Assembly: GCA_905221605.1 (NCBI GenBank)
Contig: CAJNDS010002505.1
Location: forward strand, 60,001 to 124,000
Length of the DNA: 64,000 bases
DNA from: Symbiodinium natans
Taxonomy: Eukaryota > Sar > Dinophyceae > Suessiales > Symbiodiniaceae
Reading direction: 5' to 3'
A program made the translations under genes and the position numbers. Below are positions 10,400-21,955 of the stretch, piece after piece. The notes beneath the pieces are model-generated. The model searched no databases, was not told where the DNA came from, and saw only the letters and a list, made by a program, of their open reading frames with translations. The first letter of the stretch is position 1. Each line of letters opens with the position of its first letter.

Positions 10400-10830
10400 G
10401 GCATCTTGAGCCAATATGGCTATGCCACCCTCGTTTCCCCGCTGACGCGCACAGGTTTTCCACAGCCTTGCGCGGCGGAGAATGATGGGGCGGCGCTTCG
10501 GGTGGCGGAAAGACGCAAGCGGGCAGCCTATCCAGAACTCGCCCGCAAGAAGCTGGTCGTGCGAGGCGCGCTGCGGTTCGTCAGAGATCTGATCCGTTTG
10601 CGCGCGTGCCGCGCGCCCCCCACAGTCCGGCAAGCAGCGGCAGCGGGCTGGGCGAGAAGGTGGTGGAGCGTGCTGTCGGTCGCTGTGCAAGCAGCCGTCG
10701 GCACCACTGCCCTTGGCCAGGTGCCCTGCATCTCGGCAGGCTCGGACTTCACGCCGCTGCCGCTGGATCGAATCCTGGAGCCGGGCATAAGTGCGGCAAC
10801 TAGCCGCCTGCCCATGCGGCCGTGAGACCA
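10400..10830 (+). mobile_element. retroelement endonuclease-like C-terminal relic
   Basis: A plus-strand frame contains ATLVSPLTRTGFPQP, then RVAERRKRAAYPELARKKL and GWARRWWSVLSVAVQAAVGT. These match the C-terminal segment of the 5.3-7.9 kb copy (ATLVSPLTRTGLPQP, RVAERRKRDAYPEL, ARRWWSQLSVSVQQAV). No RT core is attached. Confidence 0.8.
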
Positions 10831-11929
10831 CGAGTCGGTGCCGGAGAAAAGGAGCGCTTGGAAAAAAAAATAGGCTGTACGGTGGCTGAGCGCGAGAGCA
10901 ATGACGACGCATCAGCTCGCGCGACGCAGGTCACCGCGAACTTGAACATCCTTCAGCTACAGTTTGTACATCTCGACCGTGGCGCCAGGCACCACGCTTG
11001 GAGAGACTGGTTTTTCTTTAGAGACTGGTCCGAAAACGACCGTGAGTCACGGTCAGAGTGAAAAGTAGACTATTCAAGCATACATAAACCAACAAATACC
11101 AACAAACAAAAACCAACGCAAACAAAAGCTGATAAGTAAGGAGGGAGTTCACGAATGCTTGAAGCATATGTACAAATTAAATTGAAACAAATGCCGCTCA
11201 GATGTATGTACAAAGCTCGTACTCAAGCCACCCTTTTCTCATATCACGCACGCTTCGGCATGAATGCGCACATGATAAATGTTGTTCATGATATCACAAG
11301 CAGAGTTGGTATTGGCATCAGTACAGAACAAGTTATGCAAAGAGATGGAGCATGATGGAGCTGCGAACTTCGTGCCCATCTCCGACGCAAAGCTGAGAGC
11401 GCTGAGCATGTGAGCCGCGCATGATCCAAGGAGTCGGATGCTGACTCACAAAAGCGACACGGGATGGAGGCATGATAAGCTGACGAGTGGCGATGCCGAG
11501 CTGCACGGCCGTCACGAAAACAGTGATGGCCGCTCAAAGGAGCGCAAACAAAGCATCCGCGACTTGCTTGACAGTGAGCGTGAATTCCTCGTCCGGCGCC
11601 GCCAACGAAGGGAACATCCTCTTGCCATTTCTTGCAGGCGGAAGAATCCAGCTCTCGTTCACACACCAAATTTGCGGAGAATCGTTTTGCTGCTTTTTTC
11701 GCATTTGTTCAGCCATGATGTGTGAGCTCATGACGTCCAGTCCAGTAATAACTTTGACAAGCACATGTTACAATGTCACTTGCTGTGTTGACTGTTTGCC
11801 TGCGCCCCAGAGGGCTGCCTATCGGCTTGCAGTTCTCGCGCAGTTGATAGTGCACGCGCTCCATGAGGTAGTCTCGCTTTTGTTGCAGCATTGACCGAAC
11901 CTGCACTGGCATTAAACAACGCACTGCGC

Positions 11930-12190
11930 GTGCTGAGGGCATGGAAGTTGTTCTTCCGAGGTCGAGCACACAGTCCGGTGCAGCCGCTCAGAGCGGGCCG
12001 CACGCAACGTGCGGCGCTTGCGCGCTCCGCGACCTTCAGCGCAGCGCCGTCCACCTCCACGGTGCATGGGTGCGGATTACCCGTTCGTGCAAGAGGGGAC
12101 ACCCGCGTCGCGTCGCTGCACAGCGCTGCTCCGTTGGCGGTGGCCCCGTTCACGACGACGTCACGGTGGCGGCGGTCGTCGGTTGAGACG
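11930..12190 (-). mobile_element. retroelement endonuclease-like relic
   Basis: The minus strand gives VVVNGATANGAALCSDATRV followed by SPLARTGNPHP and GAALKVAERASAA. It is related to the C-terminal region of the long RT copy and keeps the residues that copy has lost at its frame break. Flanking frames are unrelated. Confidence 0.75.
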
Positions 12191-12589
12191 CCACGCGGAA
12201 CCAGGCACGCTCGACAACTTATTTTGTCGCGTCTGGCCTCGGGCAAGCGAGTGCGTTTTTGTATTTTTTGTTGTCGTTCTGACCCGGTTTTAGTATGCAT
12301 GGAGATGTCCTCACAGTCTGCTGGGCGCCGGCGGCAGGTGGCCTGCCAGAAGTTCCCCGAGCCGGACCTCGTGCATGCAAACGACGCCACAAAGCAATTT
12401 GCTGGAATTTGCATTGTTTATGGTGGGATGCGGCTTGCCTCGTCGCACGGAATGGCGGTGAGCCATGCTCCAGGCAGCATGCGAAACGTACTCGTGAACG
12501 GCGCGGCAAGGAGAGCATCGCGAGAGTGCACAGTACACAAATGCTCTTGCTCGGTGCGAAGCCTTTTTTCAACCCATGAACCAAGACAA

Positions 12590-13280
12590 CTACGCCTTGT
12601 TAGGCATCGGGCTTGTCGCCTCGCCACACATCATCGCCCAGTTCTGCAATCCGGCCTGCTGTGCAGCGACGACGCGGGCAAAAGATTGGATGCGATGCCA
12701 CACCAGTTTTGTATACACCGTGCACCTGCGTCGAGAGCGGCTCAGCATCGTGACCACGTAGCGGTCATCCAGGAAGGCCACGAGGCGGTCGTCGGGATGG
12801 ACGGCTTCCGCCCGCTGTTGGAGGGCATCGTACTGTACAAGGGAAACGTCGCGGCAACGGGCCTGCACAGTCCCACCAACAATAAGTGGATGGCTCCCAT
12901 AATAAAACAAGCGCACGAACGGGAGCATCCCCCTCCCTTCCCCCACAGCGCGAAGTTTGCCGAGGAAGGCCGCCCACGACGTGCTGACACCAGAACGGCT
13001 TCTCTGCGTGTCGCCGAGGCATGCCGAGGCATGCCGAGGCGTCACGCACGTGGTTTGCAAGGGCATCCGTTCCAGCTCGAGCCTGAAGCGAACTGGAATG
13101 CATGGTCGAATTTGTCGGCCCACTCCCGCGAGTGGCAGGTGGCGAGTGGCAGGTGGTTCAAAACCAAGCGACAACGCCCATCACCTCTGGCGATTCCACG
13201 CAGGCCCCCGTCTGCTTTGCGCAAGGCTGTGAGGCGAGCTTTGCACACGTCCGCCGGCACTCGAGCCTGCATGACGAGCG
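12590..13280 (-). mobile_element. RT relic with frameshifts
   Basis: Going 5' to 3' on the minus strand: LTALRKADGGLRGIARGDG, EWADKFDHAFQFA, LQARAGTDALANHVRDASA, TSWAAFLGKL, and VAFLDDRYVVTM. These match consecutive parts of the long RT copy but lie in three frames. The region near 13015-13035 has a short tandem GCCGAGGCAT duplication. A dead copy. Confidence 0.82.
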
Positions 13281-14249
13281 TGTGGCCAGCAGCTCGATAG
13301 CTAGAGTTCCACGTGTTCCGTTCGCGCGTGAAATCACGTAGTCACACCGTTCGTAAAAACATTCACTTCGATCACCACCAAATAGTATTTTCATCAACGA
13401 CGAATGAAGGGCCTTGAAAAAACATACTAGATATAGGTCCTTTACTCACTTCTTTCTCACATTTCCTTCAATCGCTGAGTGAATTCATGCATTCGCTCAC
13501 TGGTTCGCTTCATTATCCGCCGACCCCGCCCCCGGAGGGCATCATGGGACCTCCGCGGCCCTTCCGGACCGGGCCGGATCGGGGCGGGCACGCGAGAGCA
13601 CCTTCAAAAGCATTCCAAAGCAGGAACCGCACCGATGATTTTGAGCTGTTTTTCGACCTGAAAAAGGGTTGGCGAGCATCATGAGCATCAGCGGCGTCGC
13701 TATTTCGGGAAGAGGGGCTCCAAATCCCGCCTCGGCAAGGGCAGCGTTTTTGTGGGATTTTCGTGCCCTGGTGTCGATGCTCATGATGCTGGGGGGGGGG
13801 GGAGGGCCCGAGGGCTTACAGGGCGAGGAACGGAGCCAATGAGTTCGTGATGCCTCTGTCGGAGGAGGCTCGCGAGACTTTTTCCGGCTTGTGCAGCTTG
13901 TCTGGTGCGCGCGCACCGTTTGGATGGCCTTGCCCGCGCGGCGCGCCCACGCTTGCATGCCTCTGCCTCGGGGCGTTGCCGCCCCTGGGCGCAGCCCCTT
14001 GAATGAAGCGCAGCCCTTCAGCAGGCCTCGGACGCACTTCACCCTGATGACACACTTGTTGCCTTCGAAAGCACAGACCGTGGGAGAGAGGGGGCCTCCT
14101 GGCTTTCTAGACCTTCTTCTTACCAAGCTCCTGCCTCTTCTCGAGACCCCCTGTCGCGCTCTCTGATTCTCGCTTGTCTTGCGTTTTTTCTTTCGTTCTT
14201 TCTTTCTTTTCTTCACCGGGCTTCAGGGCAGGACAGCCCCGCGGACGAC

Positions 14250-14440
14250 TCACGCCGCCGTCCCGAGCGGAGACCGAGCCCTCCGAAACGTTGCGCGAGC
14301 TGGGGGGCGCTGAGGGCTGCGTGAGGTGTTGGGTTCAAGATGCGCAAAATGTAATTGGCACGTGGGGTGGCGCAGGATGCCAAAAGTAGCCACCCTGCCT
14401 GCCGGACATCCACGCTGGGGATGCATGGGATGCGCTGCAG
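14250..14440 (-). mobile_element. RT thumb-region relic
   Basis: The minus strand reads DVRQAGWLLLASCATPRANY, then LRILNPTPHAALSAPQLAQR and FGGLGLRS, matching DLQCAWLLLAMCASPRANHALR and the LGGLGLQS region of the long copy. Confidence 0.75.
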
Positions 14441-14469
14441 AAGGCATCGTGGCGCAGGCTGGGCGTCCG

Positions 14470-14570
14470 CGCTCTGGTCCTGGGCGACGTGTTCCGACGT
14501 GTAGTGGCCCGGACGTTCGCGCAGCAATTCGGCGACACGTTTCAAGAGGCATGCGCACCGTTCCATTTTT
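14470..14570 (+). mobile_element. RT relic, inverted relative to the previous one
   Basis: The plus strand reads VLGDVFRRVVARTFAQQFGD then TFQEACAPFHF, matching the GDVFRRLVSRALAQGWADTF and DQATRPYQF region of the long copy. It runs into a T-rich tract. It is inverted relative to the fragment ending at 14440, only about 30 bases away. Confidence 0.75.
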
Positions 14571-14775
14571 TTTTTCTTCGCGTCTTTTTCCGCCTTTTGC
14601 TACGGCTGCTCTACTTGCAACAACGATCAAAACGCTGGCACAGCAGCTTGCGATCGGTTCTTGTCCGAGAGCGAGGATTCTCGAAGGGACGTCACGACTG
14701 GAGCTGACGACGCCACATGACTGACGGGCTGGCGAAGCAGCCAGCGACTGCGACCGTGCCAGCGACGCTGGTCGG

Positions 14776-15077
14776 GGGGGGGGGGGGGGTGCCAGCTGTG
14801 CCCTGACCGCATTACAGTACCCAGCGCGGACCTGGTCGTGCCAGACGCAAAGTACCGCGCCATGCTGCTCCCGACGTGCGACTGCCGCTTCCATTGGGCC
14901 CAAGCGTTCCGAGAAATGCCGGGAACTCGATGCATTCGGGGACCACCCCACCGCCTGCGTGCAAGTTGGAGTCCCTCGCGCACTGCGCAGGCCCGCTGCG
15001 ACCTCAAACATTTTGAACCCGGGCGCACGCTTCGACACGCCGAGGTGCGCACACAGCCGCGGGGGGGGGGGGGGGGG
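14776..15077. repeat. poly-G tracts
   Basis: Two uninterrupted G runs of about 14 bases (near 14776) and 18 bases (near 15060). Frames crossing them give poly-Pro or poly-Gly. Sequencing length is probably unreliable here. Confidence 0.85.
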
Positions 15078-15359
15078 CAAGGGCGATGTCGGCTGGTAGG
15101 ACTAATCATGGAGGGTGTTTCAGCCCCAGCGCTCGCGCCTGCATCCCGTGCACGTCGATGAGGAATCGTGGAACGCTGCCGCGGCAGGGCAGGGCGCTCA
15201 CTCGGCGTGGCGTTGCGTGCTCTTGCGCAGACGTTGCTCGAGCTGCAGCCGTGCGATGCGGGGTCGGCCAACGCTTCATAACGCTTCCGCCGCAGGTGGC
15301 AGCAGGATGCAGCAGGTACATGTGGGCAGCGCAATTCAGCGCATGCTAGATACTCTATA

Positions 15360-17220
15360 GGGCTCGAAGGCGTCGTGGGTCATGTCCATCGGGCGGGCCG
15401 GGTGATCCGCTTCGCCTATGCGTCTGGGGGTGTGGCGTGAACGTCCCGCCATGGCAGCGGCTGTTGTGCCGCCACTCCGGCAGGGGCGCCAGCCGCTGTG
15501 ACGTCGAATGTGCTCGAACCTTTTTTGCAGTGGGAAGTTGTTAAAAACAAACCAGGCATGAAATGACGACAGTTACGAGTATGGCGCAGCCCACGCGCTG
15601 ATCCTCGCAAGTCCTCACAAAACGGACTCCTGGAGCCTCTTTCTACGCATTCGGGAAAGCTACCGCTTACAGACCGGATCTGGTAAAGATCAATGCATGT
15701 GGAAGCACAGCGCCCCTTCTCCCTCACCGTGCAACCGCGCGCAATGCTGTCATTGAAAGCCTGCTCCAATACGGAGCCCCATGCCACACCGCGAAATATT
15801 GCATTCGTGCCCATGTATGCCTTGCCGCTGAAATGTGAGTGACTTTCTCTGAGTGGCCATGCGAAACGCCACATACACTTTGAATTGCTCCTCGCCCCGA
15901 TTTAGCTCCATCAACTCAATGTACAGACGACTTCACATCTTCATCTGGGCGATCGCGGCCCCATCGCCCGTACGTCGCATCCATCAGATCATCAGATGCA
16001 GGCTCGGAGCGATCCAAGTCGACGCGAAGCAATCGCAGTCCTATGGTTGTTGCTGCGGATTTCGCGCTCCGTTGCGCAGCGAGATACAGCTATAAGTGCG
16101 GCACTGCCTTCCGCAACACACCAAGCTCCATGTCGCGCACCCCCCTGAAGGCAAGTTTATTTAAGCCAACCTTTCTTGACTGAAATTCAACCTTTCTACG
16201 ACGCAAACAATGCCCTTTTTTGCGACGCAAAACAATTAGTTGGGGCAGACGCCCGCTTAGTTTCCTTTTTGGGGGCAACTGCCACGGCAAACTTGATTTT
16301 TGTTCCCTCTTTGCATAAAACTTGCTTGCTTTTCAAGGGCTGTTGTTGGCAGCCCCCTTTCTCGAAGTTCTTTACAGTTCTCCAGGACTGCCTCTCTGTT
16401 ATTGTTGGTTTGACCAACAACCGACGGGTCTGCTCTCCACAAGCTTTGTTCCTGAGGGTTATGTTGCAGTATAGCTGGTATACTGTTGCCTTTTTCGGGA
16501 TCTGGCCAGCTGCCGGCAGAGTCCATCTTTCCCACCAGCGCCAGCTTTGTTCAGCCAGTAGCTGGGTCGGAGATGCGCCATCTCTTGTCATCCCTCAGCT
16601 TTGGTTTGCCACTACCACTCCTGGCGGTTCCCCATTCATTCATGCGCTGTTGCGTCACGCATCGTGGATAGTCCGCGCCCGTGAATAGCCGTCAGCGCCT
16701 CCAAGCATCTAGACGATGCGTTCTTGTGTTTCCAAGGCTGCGGCGCCACCTTTCAGGTAAGCGGCCGCAGACGTCACACCGACTCACACAACTTTGTTGC
16801 ACCGGCTTTCTGGAGGTTGTTTCCGCGGCGGGGCGCCCGTTTGCTTTTGTTGCAATTGCTGAGGTTGCTGGTGGAACAGCGTCACTGGGAGCAGCAGACG
16901 CAACCTGGCTGCGCTCGTGCCTGCGCTCGTGGTTTTGTTGTGCCTCAGGGTTTTGGGACTACCTTTGCATCTGCTCATATCAGTGATCCTGCTTTCGTTT
17001 TTGGGGTGTTGGCTTGTTCAGCATTTGTCTTTTTGAGTCCAGCCCTGACATGCAAGCGCATCTGCTGCTGAGGGGTGAGAGGATGAGGCTTGAGAATGGG
17101 GGGCTCAAAAACCGTAAGGCTGGGCGTCTACTGAGGCTCAACGCCTCCTGAGCCGCTTTCCAGAAGCCGTCGGAAGTCTGAGGAAGGGCGCAGACGATTT
17201 CTTGAGGAATCCCGTACCGC
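15360..17220. other. no gene recognised
   Basis: No domain or convincing exon found. Near 16190-16230 there is a short internal duplication around TGCGACGCAAA. Otherwise featureless to my reading. Confidence 0.4.
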
Positions 17221-17455
17221 TGTCAAGTAACGTTTGTAAACTTGTGACGATCCCGTTTATAGTTTATACAAACTTGACGATGGGGGGGGGGGGGGGGGGG
17301 GTGCAAAATTCCTCCCAACCACCCCCCCCCCCAGGCAACACTTGTGGTTGGTGAATTGTCGCTAGTCAAGTAACGTTTGTAACTTGACGATGGGGGGGGG
17401 GTGGGGGGGGGGGGGGGGGGGCACGATTTCCGCACCCCCCCCATAGTCAAGTTTC
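17221..17455. repeat. repeated GTCAAGTAACGTTTG motif with poly-G runs
   Basis: The motif GTCAAGTAACGTTTGTAA occurs at about 17222 and 17365, and ACTTGACGATG followed by a long G run occurs at about 17272 and 17383. Short C runs follow each G run. This is a roughly 110-140 bp imperfect duplication built around homopolymers. The apparent poly-Pro frame on the minus strand is an artefact. Confidence 0.7.
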
Positions 17456-20400
17456 GTTTTTCGGCTCCCAGGGATTCCACGTGCCTTTCTGCGAGCGGTA
17501 CAAAGCCATGGCGGACTTGTCCACAGAAGCCCAAAAGTGGAAGAGAAGGAAGAGAGACAGAGACGAAAGTGAAGGGCAGGTTGTTGTTGTTGTTGCTCTT
17601 TTGGCGACTGCTAGGTAGGCGTGTAGAGAACTTTCGACCGTGCTGAGAGTGCTTTGAAAAAGTTGTTTGCAAAAGCACCGGTGGAGGGACACCGACCCAG
17701 TCATTCGACTCGCCTATCCTTGGTTGGCAGATGTTGGCAGGTTAGAAGCGCGCAAGAACGCATCTTCTAGATGCTGGAAAACACAAGTTCTGCTATTTCA
17801 AGAGGAGGGGGCAGGCGCAGCAAGTGTCACGGGCGCCACGATGCACGCGGGCGCTACAGCAGCCAGAGAGTAACAGTGGCAAAGCCGAAGCTTACGCTGG
17901 AGGGATGCCAATTGGCATGACTCCGACGATCTCAGCTAACTTCTGTCGTGAACAAGGCTGGCGCTAGTGCATGGGAAGATGGACAAAGCAGGGCCGACTC
18001 TGCGGGCTTCTGGCACCAGGGGTTTCTGGTTTGGCTGCGCAATAGTACCCCACTAATGGGAACAAACCCAATTCTGTGGGGGGAACAAAGCAGACGCAGC
18101 GGTGGTTCTTGCTGTTAAGCCATTGAAAAGTTGCCCCCCAGGCTGTGACAGAATGGAAGCACTGGAGAGAACCCTGCGCGCGAGCAAGGAATTGGGAGGG
18201 GGGGCGGGCTAGCCACTGCAGCAAGCAAGTCTGAAGTGTGGACTCACCAAACCGCCTTTAGAGTACAGAAAAAGGCCGTTTTTCCAGGTCCTCCATTTAG
18301 AAGGCTGGTTTGAAAAACCGGGCTTCCTGGGACCGGGCCACGGCGTAGTGCCACGCCTGTTCGCTGACGCCATGCCACGCATCGTTGCCCAAACGACAGC
18401 AGTGCAAGCTTCCATCATCAGTCCGCAACGGCCGAACGCCTGCAACCCGTTCGAAAATGCAGCCTCCACGCGGCGCCAAACACCCGAAGGCGCAGCATGA
18501 CGTGATCATGGTGCTTTCGTAGTTCTAGTGGGCCTGATTTGCGTCACGCACCACACGTTGGAAGGCGTATCGAACATCTCCGCTCGTCTTGTGCTGATGC
18601 TGATAAGAATTTCGCACCTTTCCCGTGCCCTGCAACAAGGAGCGGTTGGGAAAGTTATGCATGGGCATGAAGCTTGTGCGCCGTTTTTTAATTTACCTCC
18701 AAGATTTCTGCAGGCAGTGTTCAGTTGCGGCAGGCTGTGGCTGCAGCAAGAAGTGCTCGAGCAAGAGCAACACATGGCGCACAACAAGCTCACCGAGCCG
18801 CGCAAGCGTCACGGTGCAACGCGCTTGGGGTAGGCCATTTCTAGTCCACTGCGCTGCTCCAGGGCACTGTGCTGCTTCGGTCATGTCACATGACCGCGGT
18901 GCACAACTTTTATGGCGAGCCCACACGTTTGAAAGCACTCGAAGCACAAAGCGCCTGAAGCAGCTGGATTTCTCCTCAGATAGCTGCGCAGCCACACAGC
19001 TCGTAGATCTCGTAGCACGTTCCGAGGAAGTGCTGAACGGGCTAAGTACAGATGGATCGCACTTCAGCACCTCCAGCGATAAAGCAGGACCTCATGTGCT
19101 CTTTGCTTTTCTCCTTGTATGCTCTCATCAAGCACGCTCTGGGCAGCATCCGAAGTAGCAATCGAGCAGCCAAGGCTAAGGGAATCTTTACAAGAAAAGT
19201 GATCATGGTGGCAGTGGTTTCCTCGTAATGTGAAGGTTCTTCTCCATGAGGGTCCCCTTACGGATACACGTTCGGTGCTCAAAGGGGCCTCGCTTTATTT
19301 AGTCTTTCAGACTAAATTATGGGAAGAAGCACTACTCACGTCTTCAAGTTAACGCTAAGCACGCCGGCATGAGACGTGCTAGGTTTCAGGGTTCAAGGCT
19401 TCCTTCGCCTCTTTTGACTTGTGAAGCTCGTCTCGTGCCGACGTGTTTCACAGATCAGCGATGTCGCGAGCCTGGGCCAAGCTCTTGGGTAGTTGGATTT
19501 TTCGCAATTCACAACAGCTCATGTCGGATCCAGCGGACCACCTTCTTGGATTTTTCGCACCACCATCCCCAACAATTGCGTAAACATGCGCTCTGCTCAA
19601 CCCGACACAAACCCTACACCAAGCACGGGAGGCCTGACAGCTTGGCAGCGCAGCAAGACGGCGAAGTCCTGAAATTGTCGACGGCTCTTGGATCGAAGAT
19701 CGGAGACCATGTTGTGCTTAGAGTCTTAGGGTCTCAGAGTGGGCATATCGGGCGCCCGAGCAACCATTTTCGGAGGGCAACCTGACCATCCACCCCCACC
19801 TCTTCTGGATCATCAATCAGAGGAGGAGAGACTTAGCAAGGGAAGGGTGTGTTGCCTGAGCCTTTGAGGGCTTAGGGCTTACTTAGGGTACAAAGCGGTG
19901 CTGCGTGACTGTGTTGCACCCATTTTAATATGACACTCCCCTGTTCGCACGAAAAAAGCCTTGGTACCCTTTAAGCGACTTCCCCGCCCCAGGCCGGAAT
20001 TGTCCTGGCCTGATTCCAAGACCTTAAGAAAGGACCAAAACCTGAAGGCCGGAAACGTTTGGCATGAAGTACGGTTTCTCCGAGTCTCCCCTGGGCTGTT
20101 TAGGGACCGGCCTCGACGTTAGAATCTGTATCGCTAAAAACAATAAGAAACGAATTCGTGCGGCCTGTCGGCAACCATTCACAACTTGTGCTTAAGACCC
20201 TGCTTCGTGAGGGAAGCGATATGGATGGAATTGGGTCGGTTTGTGGGCTTTTGTGGGACCTGATGGCTGAAAAAACTTCCCGGAAGAAGAAGCCCCTTTA
20301 GCAAATTAAGAGGATCTCTGGCTTCCTGGGTTGGCTTCTGTACTGGGAAAAAGTCGAGACTTCTTAACCGCCCTCCCGCAAAACGATGTACATCAAAGCA

Positions 20401-20700
20401 GGAGACCTCATAACATTGAATCAGCCCAGGCAACTTTACAACCCGGGAGCAACATCAGCCAACCCGGGAGCAAGAGCAGCCAATGCCCGCAACTCCTTCG
20501 AGACTCGCAGCCGCGCGCACGACCTGAGATGGTCTTGAACTGTATCGGCATCGGACCAGGCGTGCCCTCACCTATGCTCATGTTCTTCCAAAGCGTATCG
20601 AAGGGTTCTCGTTTTGAGGGTTGGTGGTCGGGTGGTATCCCGGACTTGACCCGAATCCGCGCGTTTTCGTTCGGCAGCGCCCGCAAGCATCAACAAGTCG
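17456..20700. other. no gene recognised
   Basis: Short frames occur on both strands (for example 18297-18509 minus, 70 codons) but none carries a family I recognise. I cannot separate real exons from chance frames here. Confidence 0.35.
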
Positions 20701-20719
20701 CGAGCGTTCGCCCGCGAAA

Positions 20720-20995
20720 AGGGGACAGTCACGAACATGGGGACTGTCGGGGTTGCCACGCTCGTGACATCTTGTAATGTGTGACTGTCGTATACTGTCG
20801 TCATATCTTCCTGTGCGAGAAGTGTTGACTGTAACGGTCATGGTGCATGCAGGGGTCGCCATGGTGACTGTTGTCGCTTCTGATGCTTTGGACACTTCTT
20901 TAGCTTGTCTTCAGTGCGATAAGTGGTGACGGTCACGAACATGGGGACATGTGGGGACTGGGTCGCCATTCTCATGACTGTCGTCACTCTTGGAA
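20720..20995. repeat. diverged ~205-bp tandem duplication
   Basis: The string GTCACGAACATGGGGAC occurs near 20728 and again near 20934, each followed by GTCGCCA- and GACTGTCGTC-type words. A decayed direct duplication; no coding content recognised. Confidence 0.5.
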
Positions 20996-21748
20996 CCTGG
21001 GCTTGGTCTTCGCAGGGCCTACACAAACCTGTGGACAATGTATCCTTGCCTTCGTGTCTCAGTGTTCTGTACATTGCGCAGACAAGATGCAAACTGTTCC
21101 ACCTCGACGCAGCCGGGGCTTAGGTGAGCTTGACCTTGGCAGGCTGGTTACACAAACCACTAGTACTAGAGCTCTTTGAAATCAACGGCGTGCACCGAAA
21201 CCGAGAAGTTTGTATCCTGACATTGTGGCAACTGCGACCGCTTCTTTCGCCGTCGACGTTGGCAAAGAAGTGTCCAACACAGTGAAATACATCAATACAA
21301 CATTTACTTGATCAAGCGAACACACACACACACAGAGACACACATAGTAGTTGCGGAAGGTCAAGCTCTGCATGAGATTGCCAGTCAGTGGCCCAGGCAA
21401 GCCTCAGCATTGTTACCGGCTTAGCAAACAAAGTTAATGTTCGATCAAACTGGAAGAAGCACACAGTATTGCGTGCATGCGTGATTCTGGATCATGCAGA
21501 ATTCGCTTTAGGCGATAATATGCACAAAAAAGCGATGTGGTGATCTGTGGCTTGAACTAAGGCAAAGTGTGTCCCAAACATCAAGCATGGATGAAAGGGT
21601 CTATAGGGTTGCTGTCCAGAGTAGCACCCCCCAGAACAGAACAGGCATGCCAAAGCACCTCTAGTTTCCAAGCCATGTTCCCGAAATGCACCCTCGTGCG
21701 CGTTGCCGGACGCTGCGGGACTGAGCTCCAGGCCCGTAACGTCGAGCG

Positions 21749-21955
21749 GTGCGGCATACATCAACCCACATGCTGGGACGCCGATACAAAGTCAAAGCGA
21801 AGGATTCAAGAGACCCAGATGTCCTGGAAGCCCGGGAGGTTAAGTTTGGAGCGCATTTCGATAGATCCCAGACATTCCCAAAAGCCAGAGAAATTACCAA
21901 GGACGTCTGGGTCGGCCTTGCAAGCATTGCCCTGGCAAACTCGCGGCAGCATTGA
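21749..21955 (+). CDS. unrecognised ORF, possible exon
   Basis: A 68-codon plus-strand frame containing MLGRRYKVKAKDSRDPDVLE and REITKDVWVGLASIALANS. It reads like protein but matches nothing I know. The minus strand across the same bases is also open (21661-22146), so the coding strand is uncertain. Confidence 0.22.
   Translation: MRHTSTHMLGRRYKVKAKDSRDPDVLEAREVKFGAHFDRSQTFPKAREITKDVWVGLASIALANSRQH

Noticed and set aside
17223-17678. 151-codon minus ORF with poly-Pro
   Set aside because: Created by poly-G tracts on the plus strand.
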